From T1SED10-198M sp003554345 [NCBI: Candidatus Sumerlaeota bacterium] (GTDB lineage: Bacteria > Sumerlaeota > T1SED10-198M), in contig PWGE01000292.1 in NCBI GenBank assembly GCA_003554345.1, positions 1 through 6,128 on the forward strand: a stretch of 6,128 nt of DNA, written 5' to 3'. Below, piece after piece: positions 1 to 5,736 of the stretch. Below the pieces are notes generated by a model. It made no database searches, had not been told where the DNA came from, and saw only the letters and a program-made list of their open reading frames with translations. The translations under genes were made by a program, and so were the position numbers. Position 1 is the first letter of the stretch, and each line of letters starts with the position of its first letter.

Positions 1-594
1 ATAATCAAGAGTAATCCGAGGATCCTGAAAAGGAATAGCATAACGCAAGTAGGCATTAATAGGGAAAACAGCAATCACTGCATCCTGTTCTTCTGTAAGA
101 TAATAGCCGGCAGTTTGTTCCTCATTGAAACCGGCACATCGAAAATGTGTGTCATCTGTAATAATATAATCAAGGTTGGCATTTGAAATGTCTTCCGCCA
201 GGTGTGGTTCCCACACCCTTTCTGCAAGCCACATTCCCTGAGGTTTTTGACCAAAGCGGTCCTGGAGGTAGGTATTCATTTTTTTCAACTGCCATTTACG
301 AGTCTTACGGGGAATAACACTCATTATAGGCTCATAGTATCCACCTGATAATAATTCCAGTTGCCCACGGCGCACCAGATGTTTTATCTGCTCAATATAA
401 GCCGGCTCATTTTCTTCAAACCAATCCCACAGACAACCTGAATTATGCAGACTGATACGTATATGTGGAAATTGTTCTACAGTTTCAAGAAGAGGAAGAT
501 ACGATTTTTTAAAGGCATCTTCAATAACAAAATCAAAATTGCCAACCGGCTGATGATTATGAAAGCCAAAGGCGAAAAGTATTTTACCAGCCAT
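1..594 (-). CDS. Glycoside hydrolase family 57 enzyme, 4-alpha-glucanotransferase/alpha-amylase type (N-terminal 198 residues; cut by window edge)
   Basis: GH57 enzymes cut or transfer alpha-1,4-glucan chains by a retaining mechanism, and this one probably acts on maltodextrin or glycogen in the cytoplasm, since no signal peptide is visible. The frame is open from ATG at 594-592 to the left edge. The N-terminus reads FGFHNHQPVGNF (HQP at residues 14-16, the first GH57 conserved region). It continues with GGYYEP (Glu88) and WLAERVWEP, in which Glu125 matches the catalytic nucleophile of the Thermococcus litoralis 4-alpha-glucanotransferase. The text FPIN..LRY.IPF near residues 178-189 also resembles that enzyme. 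The acid/base Asp region lies beyond the window. The start overlaps the end of hprK by 11 nt, and a GGAG ribosome site (603-606, 8 nt away) lies inside hprK, which points to translational coupling. Transferase versus amylase activity cannot be settled from this part; family assignment is confident. Confidence 0.9.
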   Translation of the reverse strand, partial: MAGKILFAFGFHNHQPVGNFDFVIEDAFKKSYLPLLETVEQFPHIRISLHNSGCLWDWFEENEPAYIEQIKHLVRRGQLELLSGGYYEPIMSVIPRKTRKWQLKKMNTYLQDRFGQKPQGMWLAERVWEPHLAEDISNANLDYIITDDTHFRCAGFNEEQTAGYYLTEEQDAVIAVFPINAYLRYAIPFQDPRITLDY

Positions 595-1564
595 TATCGA
601 CACTCCCCGGCTTGACTCTCTTTTGCATGGCATCAATCAGTTTATCATTTAATGATTGAGCACCACCAATTCCCATCTGAGCTTGCCGGAAAACCAGAGC
701 GGCTACTTCAATAAGCAATGCCATATTTCTTCCAGGCTTAACCGGAATAATCTTTCTATCAACTTCAACTCCCAGTATTATTTCTTTCTCCTTTTCCAGG
801 CCTGTTCGAGCCAGTGATACTTGCCGCTGTTCAATCAGATGAACCACAAGGCTGATTTTCTTCTGATAGCGTACCCGTCCAAAACCAAAAATCTGTGAAA
901 CATCAAAGACACCAATACCGCGTATTTCCATATTATGGCGTACCAGATTAGAACACTTTCCCACCAGGATATCCGGTGTATATTTTTTAATAAAAATGAT
1001 GTCATCTGCCACCAGCCGATGACCTCTCTCAACAAGCTGCAGCGCACATTCACTTTTCCCCACTCCTCCCTCACCGGTAATCAGGGTTCCCACCCCGAAA
1101 ATATCGACAAGATCCCCATGCATGGTAATTTCCGGCGCAAAGTAATCTTCCAGGTGATGATACAACTGGCCATGAAAATGGCTGGTAGGAAGAGGTGTTG
1201 AAAAAAGAGGGACATGAAATTTTCGACAGAATTCGATAAAAATGGGCGGGATCTTTAATTCAGTTTCAGCAGTGGTAAATATTATACAGGGGATTTCGTA
1301 GGAAAAAAATCTTTTCAGGATATATTGCTGGCGTTCTTTATTCAGTGTTTTGAAATAATTAGTTTCAGTAATTCCCATCAACTGAATCCGTTCAAAAGAA
1401 AAGTCATCAAAATATCCCGCCAGAGCCAGGCCAGGCCGATTTACCTCAGGAGTTTCTATATGACGAAGCAACCCTGTTTCATCCGTTACCAGTTCCAGCT
1501 TTAATTTTTCTCTCAAATGAGAGTAAAGTTCTTTAATAGGCAGATGATTCGGATTATCTTGCAT
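584..1564 (-). CDS. hprK: HPr kinase/phosphorylase (326 aa, complete)
   Basis: This bifunctional enzyme phosphorylates the regulatory serine of HPr (or a Crh/NPr-like protein) with ATP or pyrophosphate and also removes that phosphate, coupling sugar status to carbon regulation. The N-terminal DRTGG-like regulatory domain spans about residues 1-130. The catalytic domain follows, with a conserved His139 (TMHG), the Walker A loop GEGGVGKS at 164-171, and acidic Asp187-Asp188 in LVADD. The family signature EIRGIGVFDV begins near residue 213, and the late loop IPVKPGRNMALLIEVAAL begins near 273. All key residues look intact and the length is normal for the family. The start has GGAG at 1574-1577, 9 nt upstream. 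The gene lies 20 nt after hpf and overlaps the GH57 gene. No HPr or other PTS gene is visible here, so its partner must be encoded elsewhere. Confidence 0.97.
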   Translation of the reverse strand: MQDNPNHLPIKELYSHLREKLKLELVTDETGLLRHIETPEVNRPGLALAGYFDDFSFERIQLMGITETNYFKTLNKERQQYILKRFFSYEIPCIIFTTAETELKIPPIFIEFCRKFHVPLFSTPLPTSHFHGQLYHHLEDYFAPEITMHGDLVDIFGVGTLITGEGGVGKSECALQLVERGHRLVADDIIFIKKYTPDILVGKCSNLVRHNMEIRGIGVFDVSQIFGFGRVRYQKKISLVVHLIEQRQVSLARTGLEKEKEIILGVEVDRKIIPVKPGRNMALLIEVAALVFRQAQMGIGGAQSLNDKLIDAMQKRVKPGSVDNGW

Positions 1565-1584
1565 AAATGTTTACTCCGATAAAC

Positions 1585-2118
1585 TTAGATATTAATATGC
1601 CCATAATTACCATCTTTTCGCTTGTATACAATGTTAAGTTGTTCATTTTCCTGATTAATAAACACATAAAAATCAGCATGTAGCAGTTCCATTTGCATAA
1701 TAGCTTCATCCACGGACATTGGCTTTACAATATATGGCTTTTCTTCTATGACCTGAGGAGAAGAATCAATGTCTTCAATCCCCCGCGCATCGACAACCAT
1801 TTCCCTGTATTTCCGGGAAACAGCTTTTTTTCCTTTATGATGTTTAATTTTTTCTTTAAATTTTTTCAGCTGCCGTTCTACTTTGTCAAACGTTTTATTA
1901 AAAGCAGTCATGAGATCAAAATCTTCGGCAGTAGCTTCAGCCTGGACCCTGTTATGCATCACTATTTGCACCCTGAAACGGTTGTCTTCCTTATCCAGAA
2001 CCACGTCTACATGCACAGGTTCAAGATAAGTCTTTGCCAGTCTTTCTATCCGCTGTTCTATCTCCTGCTGGATTTCCTGTTCACACTCAAAATGACGAGC
2101 TGATATCTGAATATTCAT
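1585..2118 (-). CDS. hpf: Ribosome hibernation promoting factor, long form (177 aa)
   Basis: Long HPF binds the 30S decoding region when growth slows and pairs ribosomes into inactive 100S dimers. Residues 1 to about 98 form the S30AE (YfiA/RaiA) domain, starting MNIQISARHF and ending in a basic helix (RQLKKFKEKIKHHKGKK) typical of the rRNA-binding face. A variable acidic linker (about 105-118) leads to the C-terminal dimerisation domain, recognisable by VKPMSVDEAIMQMELL, DFYVF near 139-143 and VYKRKDGNYG near the end. That domain separates it from the short HPF/YfiA proteins of enterobacteria. It is the second gene of the operon, 13 nt after lptB, with rpoN, often found at this point in Proteobacteria, missing. 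The ribosome site is the AGGAGG discussed separately. Confidence 0.96.
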   Translation of the reverse strand: MNIQISARHFECEQEIQQEIEQRIERLAKTYLEPVHVDVVLDKEDNRFRVQIVMHNRVQAEATAEDFDLMTAFNKTFDKVERQLKKFKEKIKHHKGKKAVSRKYREMVVDARGIEDIDSSPQVIEEKPYIVKPMSVDEAIMQMELLHADFYVFINQENEQLNIVYKRKDGNYGHINI

Positions 2119-2127
2119 TATATTCAG

Positions 2128-2133
2128 CCTCCT
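2128..2133 (-). promoter_or_regulatory. hpf ribosome binding site overlapping the lptB stop codon
   Basis: AGGAGG read on the minus strand, 9 nt before the hpf ATG. It shares two bases with the lptB TAG stop (2134-2132), so ribosomes finishing lptB end on the hpf Shine-Dalgarno. This suggests coupled translation of the two genes. Confidence 0.85.
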
Positions 2134-2875
2134 ATTTTATGTAAAATTTTTCGCCAAGATAAAACTCCCTGGCTTTCGGGTTTTCAACCAGTTCCCGGGA
2201 AGTACCGGAAAGTAATATCTTTCCTTCATGCAACAGATAAGCGCGACATACCACATCAAGGGTTTCACGCACACTATGGTCGGTGATCAGAATCCCCATG
2301 CCTTTCTCCTGCAGACTGAAGATAATTGATTGTAAATCAGCAACAGCAATAGGGTCCACACCTGAAAAGGGTTCATCCAACAAAAGAAATGAGGGAGAAT
2401 GAATCAATGCCCGTCCTATTTCAACACGTCGGCGCTCTCCCCCTGACAGAGTAGAGGCCGGACTTTCCCGAAGATGTTCCATCTTCAGTTCCCCGAGAAC
2501 TTCTTCCACCTTTCTGCGGCGTTCCTCCTTATTCATATCTGGAATAATCTCAGCTATAGCCATGAGATTCTCATAAACCGTTAACTTTTGAAACACAGAT
2601 TTTTCCTGGGGCAAATAACCTATACCCATACGTGCCCTTTTATAAATGGGAATATGGGTGATATTCCTGCCATTAAGGAGAATATTTCCGGCATTGGGTT
2701 TTAAAAAGCCGACAACCATATTAAAGGTCGTCGTCTTTCCAGCTCCATTCGGGCCAAGTAAACCAACAATTTCCCCCGTCTCAAGTTCAATATCAACGTT
2801 TTTCACTACCGTCCGGGAGCCAAACCTTTTGACCAGATTTCGAGCCTCCAGATGTGTCTTCGAATTATTAGTCAC
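2132..2875 (-). CDS. lptB: LPS export ABC transporter ATP-binding protein LptB (247 aa, GTG start)
   Basis: LptB is the cytoplasmic ATPase of LptB2FGC, which extracts lipopolysaccharide from the inner membrane and pushes it along the Lpt bridge to the outer membrane. All ABC motifs are intact: Walker A GPNGAGKT (41-48), Q-loop Gln90 in YLPQ, signature LSGGE (143-147), Walker B FLLLDEP (Asp167, Glu168) and H-loop His200 in TDHS. The segment YLPQEKSVFQKLTVYENL and the RRRVEIGRAL helix are typical of LptB and its close relatives; branched-chain amino acid ATPases are similar but lack this context. The GTG start at 2875-2873 is supported by AGGA 8 nt upstream and an in-frame stop at 2899-2897. 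lptC and lptA, usually just upstream, are absent, so the rest of the system must be encoded elsewhere. It is the first gene of the operon that continues to hpf, hprK and GH57. Confidence 0.95.
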   Translation of the reverse strand: MTNNSKTHLEARNLVKRFGSRTVVKNVDIELETGEIVGLLGPNGAGKTTTFNMVVGFLKPNAGNILLNGRNITHIPIYKRARMGIGYLPQEKSVFQKLTVYENLMAIAEIIPDMNKEERRRKVEEVLGELKMEHLRESPASTLSGGERRRVEIGRALIHSPSFLLLDEPFSGVDPIAVADLQSIIFSLQEKGMGILITDHSVRETLDVVCRAYLLHEGKILLSGTSRELVENPKAREFYLGEKFYIK

Positions 2876-2883
2876 TACAAATT

Positions 2884-2887
2884 TCCT
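2884..2887 (-). promoter_or_regulatory. lptB ribosome binding site fixing a GTG start
   Basis: AGGA on the minus strand, 8 nt from the GTG at 2875-2873. No ATG lies between the in-frame stop at 2899-2897 and this GTG, so this is the start best supported by the sequence. Confidence 0.7.
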
Positions 2888-2951
2888 GATCTTTTTTCAA
2901 AATACCCAATATTCCTTTATTTGGTACATTTTACAGCATATTACGGGGAGT

Positions 2952-3032
2952 TCAACAGCATTCAGAATAAAAGAGAATCAAGATAGTACAGCTCATCAGC
3001 CACCCCTTTTTTTTCAGATATTTCACCTCCAT
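2952..3032 (-). CDS. Very short signal-peptide-like reading frame in the lptB leader (26 aa), possible gene remnant
   Basis: The frame starts at ATG 3032-3030 and ends at TGA 2954-2952. It begins MEVKYLKKKGW and continues LMSCTILILFYSECC, so a Lys-rich start is followed by a hydrophobic run, as in an export signal. A perfect 8-base Shine-Dalgarno (GGAGGTGA, minus strand of 3022-3029) lies inside its first codons rather than before them. The ATG itself therefore lacks a good site, while an internal GTG or CTG would sit too close or be unusual. It lies where lptA or lptC, both exported or membrane-anchored, would be expected, so it may be the truncated start of such a gene. It may equally be chance. 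Confidence 0.2.
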   Translation of the reverse strand: MEVKYLKKKGWLMSCTILILFYSECC

Positions 3033-3067
3033 GCTTTTATTGAGTCACATAAATTGTTGTATCCTTT

Positions 3068-3097
3068 ATTATACCATTTTATGAATACTGGTAACAG
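3068..3097 (-). promoter_or_regulatory. Probable sigma70-type promoter of the lptB-hpf-hprK-GH57 operon
   Basis: On the minus strand a perfect TATAAT (3073-3068) is preceded by TG one base upstream (TGGTATAAT), the extended -10 form that tolerates a weak -35. The best -35 is CTGTTA (3097-3092) at 18-nt spacing, only 3 of 6 consensus bases. Transcription would start near 3061, giving a leader of about 186 nt before lptB. This is inferred from motifs only. Confidence 0.55.
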
Positions 3098-3099
3098 TT

Positions 3100-3120
3100 A
3101 AAACAGAAACAATCTGTTTT
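3100..3120. promoter_or_regulatory. Perfect 8-bp dyad next to the lptB promoter (operator or hairpin)
   Basis: AAAACAGA, a 5-nt spacer, then its exact complement TCTGTTTT, followed on the plus strand by two more T. It begins 3 nt from the presumed lptB -35, a usual place for a regulator site. The A/T-rich arms and T run could instead act as a weak intrinsic terminator in either direction, although no gene ends here. Confidence 0.4.
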
Positions 3121-3130
3121 TTATCAGCTC

Positions 3131-3198
3131 TTAACCATTCCCTGTTTAATTTATAATTCATTTTAAATTCCTTCATGGGGTACTATTATTTTTGAAAC
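3131..3198 (+). repeat. Structured dispersed element, copy A
   Basis: This 68-bp stretch shares both ends with 5737-5799 (copy B). The left end TTAACCATTCC is identical over 11 bases, and the right block at 3177-3198, ending CTATTATTTTTGAAAC, matches 21 of 22 bases. The middles do not match in sequence, yet each can form a hairpin; here it is AATTTA (3148-3153) with TAAATT (3164-3169) around a 10-nt loop. Both copies have the same orientation and they flank the two exported-protein genes. Confidence 0.7.
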
Positions 3199-3568
3199 AC
3201 TTTATCCGTTATTCATGACAGAACCTGCACTTCTTATATCTAACCTCATTTTTGCCTGGATAACTGCAAGATAACAACCAGAACTTTTTACATGTTTCCT
3301 GCTTTCCAGAGCGGTTTTTGTCATCAGTGTGAAGAGGCTTTTAATTATCCCCGGGATATTTGATGGTTAACCTGTCATTTCAGTCTTACTTTTTAAGAAT
3401 CATTTATGAGACAGGCACAGGCTATCTTCTCCCACAATAAAGCAACATTATTTTTTCAATCCCGCCAGTGCATATCTATAACCTTGCCCATATAAAATAC
3501 AAGCACTTTTTTATATAAATATAAATAACAGGTTCTTTATATTCAGCGATTCAATCTTCATTGAACTA

Positions 3569-3614
3569 TTTCAAAAAACGACTTGTCAGAGCCTGAAAAA
3601 TGCATTATAATATA
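3569..3614 (+). promoter_or_regulatory. Strong sigma70-type promoter with a conserved upstream box, for the secreted-protein gene
   Basis: The -35 is TTGTCA (3583-3588) and the -10 is a perfect TATAAT (3606-3611) with an ideal 17-nt spacer. A start near 3618 would give a leader of about 24 nt. The 24 bases at 3569-3592 match 4908-4931, upstream of the pseudopilin, at 21 positions. The shared text is TTTCAAWAAACS and then ACTTGTCARAGC, which is more than a promoter alone requires. Both copies also end in TATAATATA. Confidence 0.8.
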
Positions 3615-3631
3615 AAAGATATATCATAAAA

Positions 3632-3637
3632 AGGAGG
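3632..3637 (+). promoter_or_regulatory. Ribosome binding site of the secreted-protein gene; start choice ambiguous
   Basis: AGGAGG lies 4 nt before the ATG at 3642 and 7 nt before a second in-frame ATG at 3645. Spacing favours the second, but the pseudopilin gene also uses a 4-nt gap from the same site. The choice changes only the first residue. Confidence 0.8.
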
Positions 3638-3641
3638 TTTT

Positions 3642-4916
3642 ATGATGAAATATTTTATTATAATGGTATTTGTATCGATGTTTTTTTGTTCTTGGTCCTC
3701 AACTGGTGGCATAGATGTTCAAAGAGCATCTCATCTGGATATCTCCCTGGAAAATGTCATTGGAAACAACACTATTACATTAGTAAGTGACAACTACGCA
3801 GAAAGCCCTACTCTTTACGTAAGCGGAGATACTCCTGGAGAAGACACTCGACGGAATATTGGTAGGATTCTTAATCCCTTAAACAGCCCTCAAATCGAAG
3901 TTTTTGCTACAGTTCCAGTCTTTCTCGGCGAAGGTCCGGAATACACGGAAGGTGACTGGGGGGAATACAGTTACCTTACTGGTCTTACTACCAGTGAAGA
4001 ATATGTTTTTGCCGGTGGGAACACCGGCGAAGTTGGGGGAGAAGATATCGGAGCTTACATTGTAAAGTATAATAAAAATACCGGGGATTTCCTGCAGTTA
4101 AGAAAAAATGAAGAAGCAGGCAACCGTATTTCCGGGCTGTATTATTACCAGGTTGACCAGCCACAAACTTTTTACTTTAATCATGAAAATAACTGGTGGG
4201 CACTTGAACCAGGAGAAGACATTACTGAGTATCAAGCTGATGATGCTCTGCTGGCAACACAGGTCTCAAAGGGTGTATATGCCGTTAATCCTGAGGATAT
4301 TACCGATGCCGGCACAGGAGACAACCATCTTGACAGAAATCAGCGACCCAACCGCTGGGCCCAGTTGGGGCGTAACTGGTGCCGTGATCTCATTTTCGAT
4401 TATGAACTTGGAGATCTTTTTGTGTCTGCTTCCGGAACCTCTGACTCCTGGGAGCAAGGTTTTTTTGCCCAGAAAAGTTATCCAGCGTATAACGCCCCGG
4501 GTATTATCAGACAGATCGGCTATGATCCCTTTATTCCCAATGTTGGTGATGTTTATGGCTGGGAAGATGACGAAGAGGGATTTATTGTTTTGCCTGCTGT
4601 AGAAGAAGAACAGCCTGCCCAGGCATGGGTTGGCATGGATCTATATGTATATAACACCTGGGAAAGATATCTTGCAGTTGCTGATTATTATAACCAGAGA
4701 TTATATATTTATCACGTACTCATTGAAAACGAAGAAGTGGCTCCTCAGCTTATTTTCACCATGGATACAGAAGGCGAGCAGTATACAGATGTTCTCTTTA
4801 TGGAAAATGATGAACAAGTATATCTTTTTGCCACCCCTATCTTCGACCAGGTCATCCATGTGTATGAGGTGGAATTTACACCAACTTTTTCAGGCAGCTG
4901 GTCGCTTTTTCAATAA
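3642..4916 (+). CDS. Secreted protein of unknown function with beta-propeller-like strand pattern (424 aa)
   Basis: I do not recognise this family. The N-terminus has a Lys, a hydrophobic run (about residues 5-15) and small residues near 17-23, which fits a Sec signal peptide. Cys16 is preceded by MFF, which does not fit a lipobox. The mature part is acidic and rich in aromatic residues. Several segments alternate strand-like stretches with turns, for example EEYVFAGGNTG with AYIVKYNKNTGDFLQL (119-153), ELGDLFVSAS (255-264), RYLAVADYYNQRLYIYHVL (342-360) and EQVYLFATPIFDQVIHVYEV (391-410). This pattern, resembling blades that end in a short 'vYdv' strand, is why I suggest a beta-propeller; it is an inference. 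Only two cysteines occur (16 and 247), so there is no disulfide in the mature form. Likely location is periplasm or cell surface. The pseudopilin gene follows 160 nt later with a near-copy of this gene's promoter, so the two are probably co-regulated. Confidence 0.75.
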   Translation: MMKYFIIMVFVSMFFCSWSSTGGIDVQRASHLDISLENVIGNNTITLVSDNYAESPTLYVSGDTPGEDTRRNIGRILNPLNSPQIEVFATVPVFLGEGPEYTEGDWGEYSYLTGLTTSEEYVFAGGNTGEVGGEDIGAYIVKYNKNTGDFLQLRKNEEAGNRISGLYYYQVDQPQTFYFNHENNWWALEPGEDITEYQADDALLATQVSKGVYAVNPEDITDAGTGDNHLDRNQRPNRWAQLGRNWCRDLIFDYELGDLFVSASGTSDSWEQGFFAQKSYPAYNAPGIIRQIGYDPFIPNVGDVYGWEDDEEGFIVLPAVEEEQPAQAWVGMDLYVYNTWERYLAVADYYNQRLYIYHVLIENEEVAPQLIFTMDTEGEQYTDVLFMENDEQVYLFATPIFDQVIHVYEVEFTPTFSGSWSLFQ

Positions 4917-4954
4917 ACCACTTGTCAAAGCAATTCAAAGTGTAGTATAATATA
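4908..4954 (+). promoter_or_regulatory. Second copy of the conserved promoter box, for the pseudopilin gene, overlapping the upstream stop codon
   Basis: The -35 is TTGTCA (4922-4927) and the -10 is a perfect TATAAT (4946-4951), with an 18-nt spacer. The upstream 24 bases (4908-4931) match 3569-3592 at 21 positions. The box begins within the last codons of the secreted-protein gene, whose TAA stop is 4914-4916. There is no terminator between the genes, so the pseudopilin may be made both from this promoter and by read-through. Confidence 0.8.
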
Positions 4955-4957
4955 TAT

Positions 4958-5076
4958 GCTATTGTAGTTGTCCGGTTATAAGGATAAAAAAATACGTTCA
5001 TAAAAGTTTCGAGTTATATAAGCAGCATTTAAAAAAAATATAAGCACTGAGTAAAAATCTTTTAAAAGGAGGTACC
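4958..5076 (+). promoter_or_regulatory. Long pseudopilin leader with a 9-bp direct repeat
   Basis: If transcription starts near 4958, the leader is about 119 nt, against about 24 nt for the neighbouring gene despite its near-identical promoter. ATATAAGCA occurs at 5016-5024 and 5038-5046, starts 22 bp apart or about two helical turns. I see no riboswitch core I know. It ends in AAAGGAGGT, a very strong ribosome site (AGGAGG at 5067-5072), 4 nt from the ATG. Confidence 0.45.
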
Positions 5077-5727
5077 ATGAAAAATTCCGGTTTCACATTA
5101 ATAGAATTGTTAATTGTTGTTGCCATTATTGCCATTCTGGCGGCAATTGCCATTCCCAACTTTTTACAGGCACAGGTACGTTCCAAAGTTTCGAGGGTTC
5201 AAGCCGACATGCGATCTGTGGCTACCGCATTGGAATCATACTACGTAGATCATAATGAGTATATACCTGATTATAGAGCCTGGTGGGAAAATGATGAACG
5301 GTACGCCCGGTATCTGCAACGCTTTATTCATTTGACAACCCCTGTTGCCTATATGACGTCAATTCCGGAAGATGCTTTTGCTGAGGGTCCAGCCACTGAA
5401 AGAGGAAATCCTTTCCGTGCTCCTTATACCGTGGATTATACAGACGACGGAGAACTTGATCCTATCCTGGCTTTTGATTTTGCACAGCACCATCGGGATA
5501 GCGATTATACTAATACAGGGGCTTTTATGCGCGTTGCCCGGGCAGTGGGAGCTCAAACAGAAGAACAAGAACGAGGGATTGCCAACCAGATGCATTGGAT
5601 TCTGAGAAGTGTCGGGCCGGATGGCATGTCTCGTGTTTTAGGAGATCCAGAAGCAGTTCAATATGACCCCACAAATGGCACAATAAGTGCCGGTCAGATT
5701 TATCGTTCAAATATGCGGCAACATTAA
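5077..5727 (+). CDS. Type II secretion/type IV pilus-type pseudopilin, GspG-like (216 aa)
   Basis: Such proteins are inserted in the inner membrane, trimmed and methylated by a prepilin peptidase, and assembled into a periplasmic pseudopilus or pilus. The class III signal is textbook: MKNSG, cleavage after Gly5, then FTLIELLIVVAIIAILAA with Glu at +5 of the mature form (residue 10). The hydrophobic helix runs from about 6 to 27 and leads into an amphipathic helix with QAQVRSKVSRVQADMRSVATALESYY split across 31-56. The C-terminal part has LTTPVAYMTSIPEDAF (86-101), SVGPDG (178-183) and YDPTNGTISAGQIYR (196-210). These recall the GspG C-terminal region and a family I associate with candidate-phylum and PVC bacteria. 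No cysteines are present, and no pilin assembly genes or peptidase lie in the window. It could be a major subunit or one of many paralogous minor pseudopilins; the sequence does not decide this. Confidence 0.9.
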   Translation: MKNSGFTLIELLIVVAIIAILAAIAIPNFLQAQVRSKVSRVQADMRSVATALESYYVDHNEYIPDYRAWWENDERYARYLQRFIHLTTPVAYMTSIPEDAFAEGPATERGNPFRAPYTVDYTDDGELDPILAFDFAQHHRDSDYTNTGAFMRVARAVGAQTEEQERGIANQMHWILRSVGPDGMSRVLGDPEAVQYDPTNGTISAGQIYRSNMRQH

Positions 5728-5736
5728 TACAGGTTT

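Larger units (their letters stand above)
2876..3641. other. Divergent intergenic region between the lptB operon and the exported-protein genes
   Basis: This 766-nt AT-rich stretch contains no long convincing reading frame on either strand and no tRNA or rRNA that I can recognise. From left to right it holds the lptB leader with a very short signal-peptide-like frame, an extended -10 promoter for lptB, an 8-bp dyad, copy A of the structured repeat, and about 370 nt (3199-3568) in which I see nothing definite. It ends with the promoter and ribosome site of the gene at 3642. The size and the lone repeat copy would fit a decayed or deleted gene, but no remnant product could be identified. Confidence 0.6.

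Noticed and set aside
835-1201. Open frames on either strand inside hprK, and similar ones inside hpf, lptB, the secreted-protein gene and the pseudopilin.
   Set aside because: They lie wholly or largely within confidently identified genes in another frame, lack ribosome sites and show no recognisable protein features.
3027-3048. Similarity of CTCCAT...TTTTATTGAG...CAC to 5903-5924.
   Set aside because: The match needs gaps, is mostly a T run, and does not keep position relative to the copies A and B. It is compatible with chance.
3131-3198. Copies A and B as integron attC sites (conserved ends, variable hairpin centre, flanking a cassette).
   Set aside because: Neither copy has a core site of GTTRRRY form at its right end, and the left end fits RYYYAAC only with a mismatch. 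A conserved 22-bp block is also not an attC trait.
3346-3358. Short palindrome TATCCC-C-GGGATA in the intergenic region.
   Set aside because: It cannot form a hairpin with a one-base spacer, lies far from either promoter, and no second copy is visible.
3657-3689. Lipoprotein signal with Cys16 in the secreted protein.
   Set aside because: Residues before the Cys are MFF, which does not satisfy the lipobox pattern of a small residue at -1 and Leu-like at -3; an ordinary signal peptide fits better.
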